A DNA stretch of 64,000 nucleotides from an uncultured Halieaceae bacterium (lineage in GTDB: Bacteria; Pseudomonadota; Gammaproteobacteria; Pseudomonadales; Halieaceae). Shown piece after piece: positions 39,601-46,858 of the stretch; positions within the stretch are counted from its first letter, which is position 1; every line of letters starts with the position of its first letter. Below the pieces are notes generated by a model. The model ran no database searches. It worked only from the letters and a program-made list of their open reading frames with translations, and was not told the origin of the DNA. The translations under genes were made by a program, and so were the position numbers. The DNA is taken from contig CALJGI010000005.1 in the NCBI GenBank assembly GCA_938074045.1, positions 1-64,000 on the forward strand, given 5' to 3'.

Positions 39601-39984
39601 CCAGTGATTTCTGGCACGCTGTTCGGTGGAGTTTCAGGTGCCCTGCCGGGAGCCGGTTCAATAGTGACAGCGGCGACCCGCGGTGCAGTGGCTGGTGGAT
39701 TGGGTAACGCTTCAGGGCAAGTTGCTCGTAAAGATAGCTTGACAAGCTTTGATCCGAAATCGGCAGCAATAGCGGCAACATCTGGTGCGGTTGCGAGCGT
39801 GGCGGGTAATGTTACCGGGCTTGCAAGATCTCTTTCATCATATCGTTCAGGTGCCAGCGTTTCGATAGCGCTGGCCAGAGGCGCGAGTGAGGGCTCGGCA
39901 ATCAGTAGCCTGGTCAATTTTGCGGCCGGTTCTCTGGGAACTCTGACACGCTCCTCAAATTCAGATTGTGGTTGTGGCCAATGA
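36694..39984 (+). CDS. Secreted RHS-core protein with golvesin-like insert and variable C-terminus (second of split pair)
   Basis: A 1096-residue protein that starts 35 bases after the first RHS ORF. ATG 36694 is chosen over GTG 36655 because AGAGGA lies seven bases upstream and it opens directly on a signal peptide (VAVAMLLTATTNAWA). YD repeats fill about 28-660. A golvesin C-terminal-like, carbohydrate-binding-type module sits at about 677-804 (NTAGTWILQKSSKSYGRDYR, PGRYEVFSRWPGS, GRYAADAIRVVAI). The RHS core follows with YYVHADHLGTPNLV, GQYYDAETGLHYNYFRDYDP and DPIGLNGGLNTYAYAFDNP (core cleavage motif at about 889). After DASGLF a 180-residue Ala/Gly-rich tail ends in DCGCGQ; this is the position of the polymorphic toxin in RHS systems, but I recognise no toxin family. 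Confidence 0.87.
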   Translation: MTNFKTMREVSVAVAMLLTATTNAWAAHWQYQYDGYGRVLSIDGPRNDVTDVTSFTYGDRGEILSLTTAAGHLWSWGDYNADLLPGYVTDPSGISTHFTYDTRRRLRASLRDNPEGAAYRTSYEYDTTGRLTAVVFPDGLRTHYEYDAAGRLIAMANGSGDRLEFELDLAGNRVRELIRDSSGQVHRSLTRQFDELSRQLRSQDAEGEAYTTTYDTSGRPVIQTDGRGNSTVLTYDAFGRLDVEIAPLGHSISFTYDQYDEVSSIADPRDLITFYDNDALGRLESLHSPDTGLTSFEYDDAGNRIAAQDAKGNVVRWQYDALNRTTLVDYDNDSLDIRLAYDVGEFGQGRLASVEDESSALSYRYDSVGNVRQVALDYHGATPELGYTWQEGRRLTGLLYPSGNSLQYQYSPDGKLVAMHWYSPTSGAREIASNIDHMPLGPWRGMTLGNGVHAEQVYNQDFQLISQTFGGIASADYLYDANGNVISRNQSDFQYDEIDRLSGASASAGDISIEYDAAGNRLAYTIKRNDIRYQYDANSHRLLRSDDWEYQYDEVGNLIEKTSRDGSAGKYFFSHDDRGRLIEVHRKYSVTSGKGRNQMIEERSETTTYRYNGLGQRIAKFTDDALRWFVYGLQGELLAELNEEGEAIKEHIYLEGRPIAVVVYGVVADESKGEEVLLIDQEDVATNTAGTWILQKSSKSYGRDYRLSDDSLGVFTWQLAGLEPGRYEVFSRWPGSNKHSTASVFSVHHEHGVDTSVRDQTRGVTEWQSLGVYELSGNGADSVELSGQSGRYAADAIRVVAIPPVEEHSDGKVYYVHADHLGTPNLVIDDAQNIVWQALHQPFGEAELSTESIEYNLRFPGQYYDAETGLHYNYFRDYDPGLGRYIQSDPIGLNGGLNTYAYAFDNPVRFTDASGLFPVPAFVAVCLASPVCAAAVATAARSTAGAAIGGLSALNELLSDPCFGGEYLLPVISGTLFGGVSGALPGAGSIVTAATRGAVAGGLGNASGQVARKDSLTSFDPKSAAIAATSGAVASVAGNVTGLARSLSSYRSGASVSIALARGASEGSAISSLVNFAAGSLGTLTRSSNSDCGCGQ

Positions 39985-40259
39985 CTTTTTTTCTTGGACA
40001 ACTAGTCATTCTCTTTCTAATGGGCGTATTTTTTTCAATGGTTTTCACACGCTCGATCAGACATCAGATCGGTGATGGGAATTTTTCCTATACTCTGTTT
40101 GCAATTGAATTCGTCTGCATTACTTTGCTTGCGTACATCCTTTTGCGTATTGGCTATCCTCTCGGAAACTCGTACATTGTTAATCTTGCATATCTCCTGG
40201 GGTTATCTGCTGGAATTGGAGTTGGGTTTGCCTATTTCCATAGAGCGTCACGCAAATAA
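39981..40259 (+). CDS. Small three-helix membrane protein, putative immunity protein
   Basis: A 92-residue protein whose ATG overlaps the RHS stop as ATGA, so its translation should be coupled to the toxin-like ORF. Three hydrophobic segments are visible: about 3-23 (FFLGQLVILFLMGVFFSMVF), 38-58 (TLFAIEFVCITLLAYILL) and 66-85 (YIVNLAYLLGLSAGIGVGFA), with a short basic tail HRASRK. No family is recognised. Base use is visibly more A/T-rich than the flanking housekeeping genes. Position, size and coupling match the immunity gene of RHS toxin systems; the function is inferred. A 7-base-pair hairpin (40258-40279) covers its stop codon. Confidence 0.6.
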   Translation: MTFFLGQLVILFLMGVFFSMVFTRSIRHQIGDGNFSYTLFAIEFVCITLLAYILLRIGYPLGNSYIVNLAYLLGLSAGIGVGFAYFHRASRK

Positions 40260-40356
40260 GGAGGGATATCTGCCTCCTTGGACATTACCCCATCCTCAAA
40301 CTATCCTTATCGAGGTAATCAACATCTATCGCTTGTTAAATTAAGGATGGCATCCT

Positions 40357-40938
40357 ATGAAACGTTTTCTGTTGTTGTGTGTCAGTTTTGTGTTCTCGGC
40401 TTCCGTTGTGGCTATTGAAGCTGAGACAGCAGAGGATAGCTGCGGTGGCATTATGCGGCTGGTGGAGAAGGGTGATCACAAGGAGGCTCTGGAAGAGGCT
40501 CGGTGGTGTGTCGAAGCACTGGAGAGTGTCCTACAGGGGTCGGTCAGTGAGCATTTTGAAGCTGAAGTCGCCGGCTGGCGCAGGACCGACATACGCGAAG
40601 AAAGTGCCATGGGTATGTCCAGTATTATCGGGGAGTACCGCAAGGGAGATACGACCCTGGCTGTAACCCTGATAGGTGGTCAGGGCTCCGGGTCAATACT
40701 GGGCGGCGCTTTGGGTGGTTTGGCACAGATGGGGCTGATGCAGAGTGGCAAACGTTTCCGGGTACAACGACTCAAGGCGTCAGTTGACGCCCAGGGCCAG
40801 ATTACTGTGAATCTTGACGATGGATCCTTCATTTCAGTCAAGAGCCCACAATACAATACCCAGGAAGAGGCGCTTGATGCACTGGAGCCGTTCCTCGACG
40901 CATTTCCCTTTGCAAAAATCAACGAGACTCGAGCCTGA
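40357..40938 (+). CDS. Unknown exported protein with glycine-zipper-like segment
   Basis: A 193-residue protein with a clear signal peptide (MKRFLLLCVSFVFSASVVA). The mature N-terminus has a helical TPR-like stretch (CGGIMRLVEKGDHKEALEEA), then a beta-rich domain with VAGWRRTDI and GEYRKGDTTLAVTLIGG, and a Gly-rich segment SGSILGGALGGLAQMGLM at about 110-128. I do not recognise the family. It follows the putative immunity gene by 97 bases. The Shine-Dalgarno AGGA lies within an inverted repeat AGGAT/ATCCT (40344-40356) that abuts the ATG and could hinder initiation. It may be part of the RHS module or an independent passenger. Confidence 0.7.
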   Translation: MKRFLLLCVSFVFSASVVAIEAETAEDSCGGIMRLVEKGDHKEALEEARWCVEALESVLQGSVSEHFEAEVAGWRRTDIREESAMGMSSIIGEYRKGDTTLAVTLIGGQGSGSILGGALGGLAQMGLMQSGKRFRVQRLKASVDAQGQITVNLDDGSFISVKSPQYNTQEEALDALEPFLDAFPFAKINETRA

Positions 40939-41075
40939 GCCAGACCGCTATCGATATCCGATGGCCCTCATTTATGCGGGACAGTTAGTGCAATTCTCCC
41001 TTCGAGGGCTCTGTTTTTTTGGATAACGCAGTTATACTGCCACCCCTTCATCAGCTACCGAACAGGGGGTCCGTG

Positions 41076-41153
41076 ATGTACACAGAGTCAGCACCGCTTC
41101 CCGTCGGGCGAGCAACGGGTTTATATCTTCAGCGATGGCGATTTTCTGACTAA
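41076..41153 (+). CDS. Candidate trpG leader peptide
   Basis: A 25-codon ORF with a strong GGGGG site upstream reads MYTESAPLPVGRATGLYLQR and ends WRFSD. It carries one Trp codon (41136-41138). The local sequence TGGCGAT is shared with the end of the trpE leader, where it encodes Trp-Arg-Trp; here the second Trp codon position is TTT. Its stop lies inside the 5' arm of a terminator hairpin directly before trpG. That is attenuator architecture, but a single Trp codon is weak, so the call stays tentative. Confidence 0.45.
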   Translation: MYTESAPLPVGRATGLYLQRWRFSD

Positions 41154-41201
41154 TCACGATATCGCCGCAATGAGCAGCGATGTCAGTCAGCCTTTCTTTT
41201 T
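41137..41201 (+). promoter_or_regulatory. Attenuator-like hairpins before trpG
   Basis: A terminator stem is formed by CTGACT (41146-41151) with AGTCAG (41185-41190) and GATATCGC (41158-41165) with GCGATGTC (41177-41184), one G-T pair and a six-base bulge, and is followed by CCTTTCTTTTT. An alternative pairing of GGCGAT (41137-41142) with ATCGCC (41161-41166) is mutually exclusive with it. A ribosome paused on the Trp codon at 41136 would cover the terminator's 5' arm. Upstream, a TATACT at 41033-41038 is a possible -10 without a convincing -35, and a weak CCCT/AGGG hairpin with seven T residues (40998-41020) may end the upstream transcript. Confidence 0.55.
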
Positions 41202-41213
41202 GGAGCCAGAAAA

Positions 41214-41822
41214 ATGCTATTGATGATAGATAACTACGATTCTTTTACCTACAACGTCGTGCAGTATTTTGGAGAACTGGGCGCTGATGTGAGGGTGGTT
41301 CGCAATGATGAGCTGGATGTCGCTGCTATAGAGCAGCTGGCACCTGAATGTATTGTAATTTCTCCCGGGCCCTGCACACCCAACGAGGCCGGCATTTCCA
41401 TGGCGGTGGTTGAACAGTTCGCCGGAAAAATTCCTATTTTGGGCATTTGCCTGGGACACCAGAGCATCGGCCAGGTCTATGGCGGTGACGTGGTCCGGGC
41501 GCGCAGTGTGATGCACGGCAAAACCTCGCATATTCATCATCGGGGGCAGGGCGTATTCGAAGGTTTGAGCAACCCCTTCGTCGCCACGCGCTACCACTCG
41601 CTCATTATCGACGGAGATACCCTGCCATCCTGTCTGGAGGTAACAGCCTGGACGGAAAACGAAGATGGTTCCATGGATGAGATCATGGGTGTCAGGCATC
41701 GAGAGTTGGACGTGGAAGGCGTGCAGTTTCACCCGGAATCAATCCTGACCGAGCATGGTCATGAGCTACTGCAAAATTTTCTGCGGCGCAGTGCGCCGCA
41801 TGCAAATCGCGGAGCTGCCTGA
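41214..41822 (+). CDS. trpG: Anthranilate synthase component II (glutamine amidotransferase)
   Basis: A 202-residue class-I glutamine amidotransferase giving ammonia to Trp[21 protein letters not shown] opens it. The nucleophile elbow [11 protein letters not shown] contains the catalytic Cys, and the His and Glu are in [20 protein letters not shown] lies eight bases before the ATG. It leads the trpG-trpD-trpC operon. Confidence 0.97.
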   Translation: MLLMIDNYDSFTYNVVQYFGELGADVRVVRNDELDVAAIEQLAPECIVISPGPCTPNEAGISMAVVEQFAGKIPILGICLGHQSIGQVYGGDVVRARSVMHGKTSHIHHRGQGVFEGLSNPFVATRYHSLIIDGDTLPSCLEVTAWTENEDGSMDEIMGVRHRELDVEGVQFHPESILTEHGHELLQNFLRRSAPHANRGAA

Positions 41823-41823
41823 T

Positions 41824-42852
41824 ATGGATATTAAATCGGCGCTGGCCGCCGTCGTAGAAGGGGAGTCTCTGTCTCAGGAAGATATGGTGTCGGTCATGCA
41901 CACCATCATGACTGACGGCGCTGAAGAGGCACAAATAGCCGGCTTCCTGGTGGCGCTCAGAATGAAGGGCGAGACCGTCGCCGAAATCGCTGGAGCGGCA
42001 TCAGTAATGCGGGAGTTGGCCACGGGTGTTGAAGTGTCTGGTGACCATGTCGTTGATATTGTTGGCACTGGCGGCGATGGAGCCGGCATCTTTAACGTTT
42101 CTACGGCTTCGGCCATGGTGGTTGCAGCCGCAGGTGGTAAAGTGGCCAAGCACGGTAACAGAGGCGTAAGCACCGCCAGTGGTGCTGCGGATCTGTTGGA
42201 GGCGGCCGGTGTGCGCATCGATTTGAGTGCCGAAGAGATCACTCGCTGCATCGAAGAGCTTGGTGTTGGGTTTATGTTTGCGGTAAATCATCACGCAGCG
42301 GCGCGTTTTGCGGCGGGGCCACGCAAAGCGCTCGGCATCCGTACCATCTTCAATGTGCTGGGTCCCTTGACAAATCCCGCGGGTGCCAAACGACAGTTAC
42401 TGGGCGTATACAGTCCGACGTTGCAGTTACCGGTGGCAGAGGTTTTACGCGAACTCGGTAGCGAGCATGTATTGGTTGTGCATTCTGATGATGGCCTGGA
42501 CGAGATCAGTATCGCAGCACCTACTCATGTAGTGGAGCTCCAGGACGGTGCTATCACGGAATATGACATCACACCGGAGCAGTTTGAGCTGGCGCGCGGA
42601 AATCTTGACTCGCTGGTAGTAGCTGATGCTGGAGCGAGTCTGGCCATGATCAAGTTAGCGCTTACCGGGAAAAATGAGCTGGCCGCGGACATGCTGGCTT
42701 TGAATAGTGGTGCCGCACTGTATGCCTCTGATGTCAGCGCGAATCTGGCGGAAGGTATTGCACTCGCTCAGGATGTGATCAGCAGCGGTCTCGCGTGGGA
42801 GAAATTGCGAACCCTTGCACAGTTCACACAACTTATGAAGGGTGAAAAGTGA
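41824..42852 (+). CDS. trpD: Anthranilate phosphoribosyltransferase
   Basis: A 342-residue enzyme joining anthranilate to PRPP. The PRPP loop [10 protein letters not shown], the [19 protein letters not shown] stretch, and [13 protein letters not shown] are diagnostic. ATG 41824 is one base after the trpG stop; earlier in-frame starts overlap trpG. Its stop overlaps the trpC GTG. Confidence 0.97.
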   Translation: MDIKSALAAVVEGESLSQEDMVSVMHTIMTDGAEEAQIAGFLVALRMKGETVAEIAGAASVMRELATGVEVSGDHVVDIVGTGGDGAGIFNVSTASAMVVAAAGGKVAKHGNRGVSTASGAADLLEAAGVRIDLSAEEITRCIEELGVGFMFAVNHHAAARFAAGPRKALGIRTIFNVLGPLTNPAGAKRQLLGVYSPTLQLPVAEVLRELGSEHVLVVHSDDGLDEISIAAPTHVVELQDGAITEYDITPEQFELARGNLDSLVVADAGASLAMIKLALTGKNELAADMLALNSGAALYASDVSANLAEGIALAQDVISSGLAWEKLRTLAQFTQLMKGEK

Positions 42853-43667
42853 CAGGGCAAGCGACCATCCTGCGGAAGATTCTCGACCGCAAACACGAGG
42901 AGGTCGCGGAACGCTCAGCGCTTAGGTCGGCGGCCGATCTACGTGCAGTCTGTGCCGAAATGGAAGTCGGACGCGGTTTTGCCGATAGTCTGGTCGGCTC
43001 CCTGGCTCAGGGTCGGTCGGCGGTCATCGCTGAAATCAAAAAGGCCTCGCCCAGCAAGGGTGTTATTCGCGAAGATTTTGATCCGGCGTCTATCGCTGCC
43101 AGCTATGCTGCTGGTGGTGCGTCATGCTTATCGGTGTTGACCGACAAGGATTTTTTCCAGGGTGATGAATCCTTCTTGCAGGCGGCGCGGGCGGCCTCTG
43201 AGCTGCCGGTTATAAGAAAGGACTTCATCGTTGATCCCTACCAGGTGCTAGAGAGCAGGGCCATTGGGGCAGATGCGATTTTGCTCATTGTCGCTGCCTT
43301 TGTAGAACAGTCGTCACTATTGCGAGAGCTTCACGACCAGGCGGAAGAATTGGGTCTTGATGTATTGGTGGAGGTTCACACAGCGTCGGAATTGATGCAG
43401 GCGCTGCAGTTGGAGACGCCGCTTTTGGGCATCAATAACCGGGATTTGCACAGTTTTGAAACCCGGCTGGAAACCACCTTTGATCTAATCGAGCAGATAC
43501 CGGAGGATCGTATCGTGGTTACCGAAAGTGGTATTCACACGGTTGCGGATGTGGGCGCTATGCGCGACCACGGGGTTGATTGTTTCTTGGTGGGTGAAGC
43601 ATTTATGCGGGCCGAAGATCCCGGCGCGCGCCTTGGAGAACTGTTTTTTCAGGGCAGCGCCGTCTAG
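42849..43667 (+). CDS. trpC: Indole-3-glycerol phosphate synthase
   Basis: A 272-residue TIM barrel without a fused TrpF domain, as in Pseudomonas. GTG start at 42849 in a four-base overlap with trpD. The signature [45 protein letters not shown] and [13 protein letters not shown] match the catalytic loops. Confidence 0.97.
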   Translation: MTGQATILRKILDRKHEEVAERSALRSAADLRAVCAEMEVGRGFADSLVGSLAQGRSAVIAEIKKASPSKGVIREDFDPASIAASYAAGGASCLSVLTDKDFFQGDESFLQAARAASELPVIRKDFIVDPYQVLESRAIGADAILLIVAAFVEQSSLLRELHDQAEELGLDVLVEVHTASELMQALQLETPLLGINNRDLHSFETRLETTFDLIEQIPEDRIVVTESGIHTVADVGAMRDHGVDCFLVGEAFMRAEDPGARLGELFFQGSAV

Positions 43668-44314
43668 CGTGTGCCGTACACCACAATGGTTTTTCCGTGG
43701 GCTTCCAGCAGGCCGTCATCTTCAAGATTTTTCAGTACCCGCCCGGCCATTTCCCGTGAGCACCCCACGAGACGACCAAGTTCCTGTCGGGTGACCTTTA
43801 TCTGCATGCCATCCGGGTGGGTGATAGCATCCGGCTCTTGGCATAATTCCAGCAGCGCGTGAGCCACACGCCCCGATACATCGACAAAAGCCAGATCAGA
43901 GAGCTTGCGATTCGTATGGCGCAGTCTTTCTGCCAGTTGATGTGCCAGGAGGTACATGATGTCCGGAAACTGGCTGCGAATTTGCTGGAATTTGTTATAG
44001 CTGATATGCGCCACCTCGCACTGCGACTTGGCTCTAATAGCCGCCGAGCGTGGAGGCTGCTCTTCATCCGAACTGAACAATCCCATTTCGCCAAAAATAT
44101 CGCCCGGGTTCAGATAGGATGCCACCAGGTCGTGATCATCTCCGCTCTCCAGTAGCACGGTTACCGAGCCTTTCAGTATCAGGTAAAGACTTTCACTGAC
44201 AGCTCCGGCCTGAATGATGAGCGATTTTGCCCGGTAGGTTTCCCGCTCGCAATGGCTGACGAACCGCTCGATATCTGGCATCGCTTTTATCAGTTGCGGC
44301 TTTATTTCTTCCAT
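43664..44314 (-). CDS. CRP/Vfr-family cAMP-responsive regulator
   Basis: A 216-residue global regulator like Pseudomonas Vfr (214). The cyclic-nucleotide-binding barrel includes [15 protein letters not shown] and [11 protein letters not shown], followed by the cAMP-contact region [17 protein letters not shown]. The dimer helix leads to a helix-turn-helix with [20 protein letters not shown] (about 172-191). It converges on trpC with a four-base tail overlap. The order trpGDC-vfr-osmC-coq7 is that of Pseudomonas, apart from speD. Confidence 0.92.
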   Translation of the reverse strand: MEEIKPQLIKAMPDIERFVSHCERETYRAKSLIIQAGAVSESLYLILKGSVTVLLESGDDHDLVASYLNPGDIFGEMGLFSSDEEQPPRSAAIRAKSQCEVAHISYNKFQQIRSQFPDIMYLLAHQLAERLRHTNRKLSDLAFVDVSGRVAHALLELCQEPDAITHPDGMQIKVTRQELGRLVGCSREMAGRVLKNLEDDGLLEAHGKTIVVYGTR

Positions 44315-44441
44315 AGTGGCGCTTCACTCACGTCTGCATCCAGTTGCATATACTCATAGTGTAGACCTATCGCCATGTAACTCAACCATGTCTGTTTGTG
44401 CTAAGCTGCGCGGCCTTTTTTGTGTTGCGGAGATTGCATTG

Positions 44442-44870
44442 ATGGAAGGTGTGGTCAAGTGGATTGACGGTGCCATGTTCCTGGCTGAATCAGGCAGTGG
44501 TCACAGTGTGATTATGGATGGCCCCGAGAATAATGGTGGACGAAATATGGGCGTTCGCCCTATGGAAATGCTGCTCTTGGGTCTGGGTGGCTGCTCGGCT
44601 TTTGACGTGATGAGTATGCTGCACAAATCACGGCAAAAGGTGGTGGATTGCCGTGCCGAATTGAGCGCTGAGCGGGCTGACGCGGTCCCTGCGGTTTTTA
44701 CCAGCATTCATATTCACTTTGTGGTGACCGGTCATGGCTTGAAAGAAAACCATGTTGCGCGAGCGGTGTCGCTGTCAGCAGAAAAGTATTGTTCCGCGTC
44801 AATAATGATGGAGGCCGCGGGTGTCGCTGTGACCCATTCTCACGAATTGGTGGAGGTGGATCAGGACTAG
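44442..44870 (+). CDS. OsmC/YhfA-family protein
   Basis: A 142-residue OsmC-fold protein. MEGVVKWIDGAMFLAESGSGH opens it, then the family core PMEMLLLGLGGCSAFDVMSM with the redox Cys, and KYCSASIMMEAAGV with the second Cys. Such proteins can reduce peroxides with two cysteines; the substrate here is unknown. ATG 44442 has GGAG nine bases upstream. Longer readings start in the divergent gap to the crp-like gene. Confidence 0.88.
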   Translation: MEGVVKWIDGAMFLAESGSGHSVIMDGPENNGGRNMGVRPMEMLLLGLGGCSAFDVMSMLHKSRQKVVDCRAELSAERADAVPAVFTSIHIHFVVTGHGLKENHVARAVSLSAEKYCSASIMMEAAGVAVTHSHELVEVDQD

Positions 44871-44877
44871 GGTGGCG

Positions 44878-45522
44878 TCAGATGTGATAGCTGCTGCGGG
44901 TCATCAACCCGGAGACCGCCGTCATCAGATTTTTGATTGGGGCTGGTAGATCAACTCCACCGGCTTCCAGGGCTCTATCACCATGGGCTTTTTCGTCAGT
45001 CAGCATCTGTTCCAGAATGGCGCGACTGCGTTGATCCTCCTCGGGAATTTGCTCGAGATGTTCCTCGAGGTGGGCGCATACGCGTTCCTCAGTAGCAGCC
45101 ACAAAACCCAGGCTCCATTTATCACCCGCTGCACCTGCCGCTGCGCCCAGTAAAAATGATGCGCCGTACCACAGAGGATTTAACGCACTGGTATGGCTAT
45201 CCAGCTCGCGTAAGCGCCCCTCACACCAGACCAGGTGATCGATCTCTTCCCTGGCAGAGCGATCCATTTCTTCCCGGACGTCGGGTAGGGCGGCGGTGAG
45301 TGCCTGCCCCTGATAGAGCGCCTGTGCACAAACTTCTCCGGTGTGATTCACGCGCATCAGACCCGCTATATGACGCTTTTGTGTGGCATCATCGCTACTG
45401 TCGACCACGGCATCAGCCGGTGAGGGTCGTTCGGCAGCAGCGGTGCCGCTGCTCAGTGTTTTCAGAACAACGTCCGCGCCTTCGACGAGTCGATCGATGC
45501 CACTTTTCTGACGTTTACGCAT
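44878..45522 (-). CDS. coq7: Demethoxyubiquinone hydroxylase Coq7
   Basis: A 214-residue di-iron monooxygenase of ubiquinone synthesis. The ferritin-like ligands are in [37 protein letters not shown] and the C-terminal [14 protein letters not shown]. It converges on osmC and is 30 bases downstream of purD. Confidence 0.95.
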   Translation of the reverse strand: MRKRQKSGIDRLVEGADVVLKTLSSGTAAAERPSPADAVVDSSDDATQKRHIAGLMRVNHTGEVCAQALYQGQALTAALPDVREEMDRSAREEIDHLVWCEGRLRELDSHTSALNPLWYGASFLLGAAAGAAGDKWSLGFVAATEERVCAHLEEHLEQIPEEDQRSRAILEQMLTDEKAHGDRALEAGGVDLPAPIKNLMTAVSGLMTRSSYHI

Positions 45523-45552
45523 GTCTCCAACCGTTGGCCTGCTTGATAGGTA

Positions 45553-46842
45553 TTATACACCCTGTTCGCGGTCTATCGCGCGCCAGGCAATGTCAGTGCG
45601 GTATTGGGCCTCTGGCCAGTCTACCGATTCCAGCAACGTGTAGGCGGCATCACGGGCTTGGGCAACCGTTTCTCCGAGTGCTGTGGCGCACAGGACACGG
45701 CCACCCGCTGTCAGCAGCTCATCCTGATCCAGCCTGGTGCCAGCGTGAAAAAGTTTACGCGAATCGCTGTTTAGATCGGAGGGGACATTGATCCGTTGTC
45801 CTTTGGCATAGTCACCGGGATATCCCTCTGACGCCATCACCACGCCCACCGCGGGTCGTGGGTCCCACTCGACTTCAGCAGTGTCCAGCGTGCCGGCCAG
45901 GGCCGCCTGGCAGAGATGTACCAGATCAGATTGCAAGCGCATCATGATAGGCTGTGTTTCCGGATCCCCGAAACGGCAGTTGTATTCGATAACATACGGG
46001 CTGCCATCCTCAGTGATCATTAACCCCGCATACAGAAAACCGGTATAGGGGTTACCTTCGCTCGCCATTCCGCGGACGGTGGGTTCGATCACCTGGGTCA
46101 TGATGCGAGCAAACACCCCGTTAGTGACAACCGGGGCAGGCGAGTACGCCCCCATGCCGCCGGTGTTGGGTCCCTGATCGCCATCCAGTGCGCGCTTGTG
46201 GTCCTGGCTGGTGGCCATTGGGAGGATGTTGGCTCCATCCACCAGAGCGATAAAACTCGCTTCCTCACCCGTCAAGAATTCCTCGATGACGACTCTGCAG
46301 CCTGCTTCGCCAAAGGCATTCCCTGAGAGCATATCGGTGACGGCGGCTTCGGCATCTGCCAGGGACTCAGCAACGATTACTCCCTTGCCAGCCGCCAGAC
46401 CGTCGGCCTTTACAACAATAGGTGCACCGCGTGCACGCAAGTAGTTCAATGCTGGCTCAAGTTCAGTGAAGGTGGCGTACTCGGCAGAGGGGATATTGTG
46501 TCTGGCCAGAAAATCCTTGGTAAATGCCTTGGATCCCTCCAGCTGGGCCGCGCCAGCACTTGGGCCGAAGCACGGCAGGCTGCGTGCTGCAAAAAAATCG
46601 ACAACCCCCTCAACTAATGGCGCTTCCGGGCCGATGATGGTCATGCCCACTTCGTTGGCGGTAGCGAAATCGGCTAACTTTTCAAAGTCCATAACATCGA
46701 TGGCGACGTTCTCTAGACCTTCGTCCAATGCGGTGCCCGCGTTACCTGGCGCCACATAAACAGTATCAACGCTATCAGAGCGTGCCGCGCTCCAGGCAAG
46801 AGCGTGTTCGCGACCGCCACTACCTACTATCAGTACATTCAT
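45553..46842 (-). CDS. purD: Phosphoribosylamine--glycine ligase
   Basis: A 429-residue ATP-grasp enzyme of purine synthesis. MNVLIVGSGGREHALAW sets the start at 46842. APIVVKADGLAAGKGVIVAE, ALDGDQGPNTGGMGAYSPAP and EYNCRFGDPETQPIM are the ATP-grasp and substrate motifs. It follows purH by 16 bases. Confidence 0.97.
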   Translation of the reverse strand: MNVLIVGSGGREHALAWSAARSDSVDTVYVAPGNAGTALDEGLENVAIDVMDFEKLADFATANEVGMTIIGPEAPLVEGVVDFFAARSLPCFGPSAGAAQLEGSKAFTKDFLARHNIPSAEYATFTELEPALNYLRARGAPIVVKADGLAAGKGVIVAESLADAEAAVTDMLSGNAFGEAGCRVVIEEFLTGEEASFIALVDGANILPMATSQDHKRALDGDQGPNTGGMGAYSPAPVVTNGVFARIMTQVIEPTVRGMASEGNPYTGFLYAGLMITEDGSPYVIEYNCRFGDPETQPIMMRLQSDLVHLCQAALAGTLDTAEVEWDPRPAVGVVMASEGYPGDYAKGQRINVPSDLNSDSRKLFHAGTRLDQDELLTAGGRVLCATALGETVAQARDAAYTLLESVDWPEAQYRTDIAWRAIDREQGV

Positions 46843-46858
46843 GATGCAGGCTCCCCGA

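Noticed and set aside
40258-40279. AAGGAGG/CCTCCTT hairpin after the putative immunity gene, considered as a terminator or hidden ribosome site
   Set aside because: No T tract follows and no start codon lies at the right distance from AAGGAGG. It may simply be a stem at the stop codon.
40998-41020. CCCT/AGGG hairpin with a T7 run as a terminator for the RHS module
   Set aside because: The stem is only four base pairs and the T run begins several bases later, so I mention it only in the trpG leader entry and do not call it.
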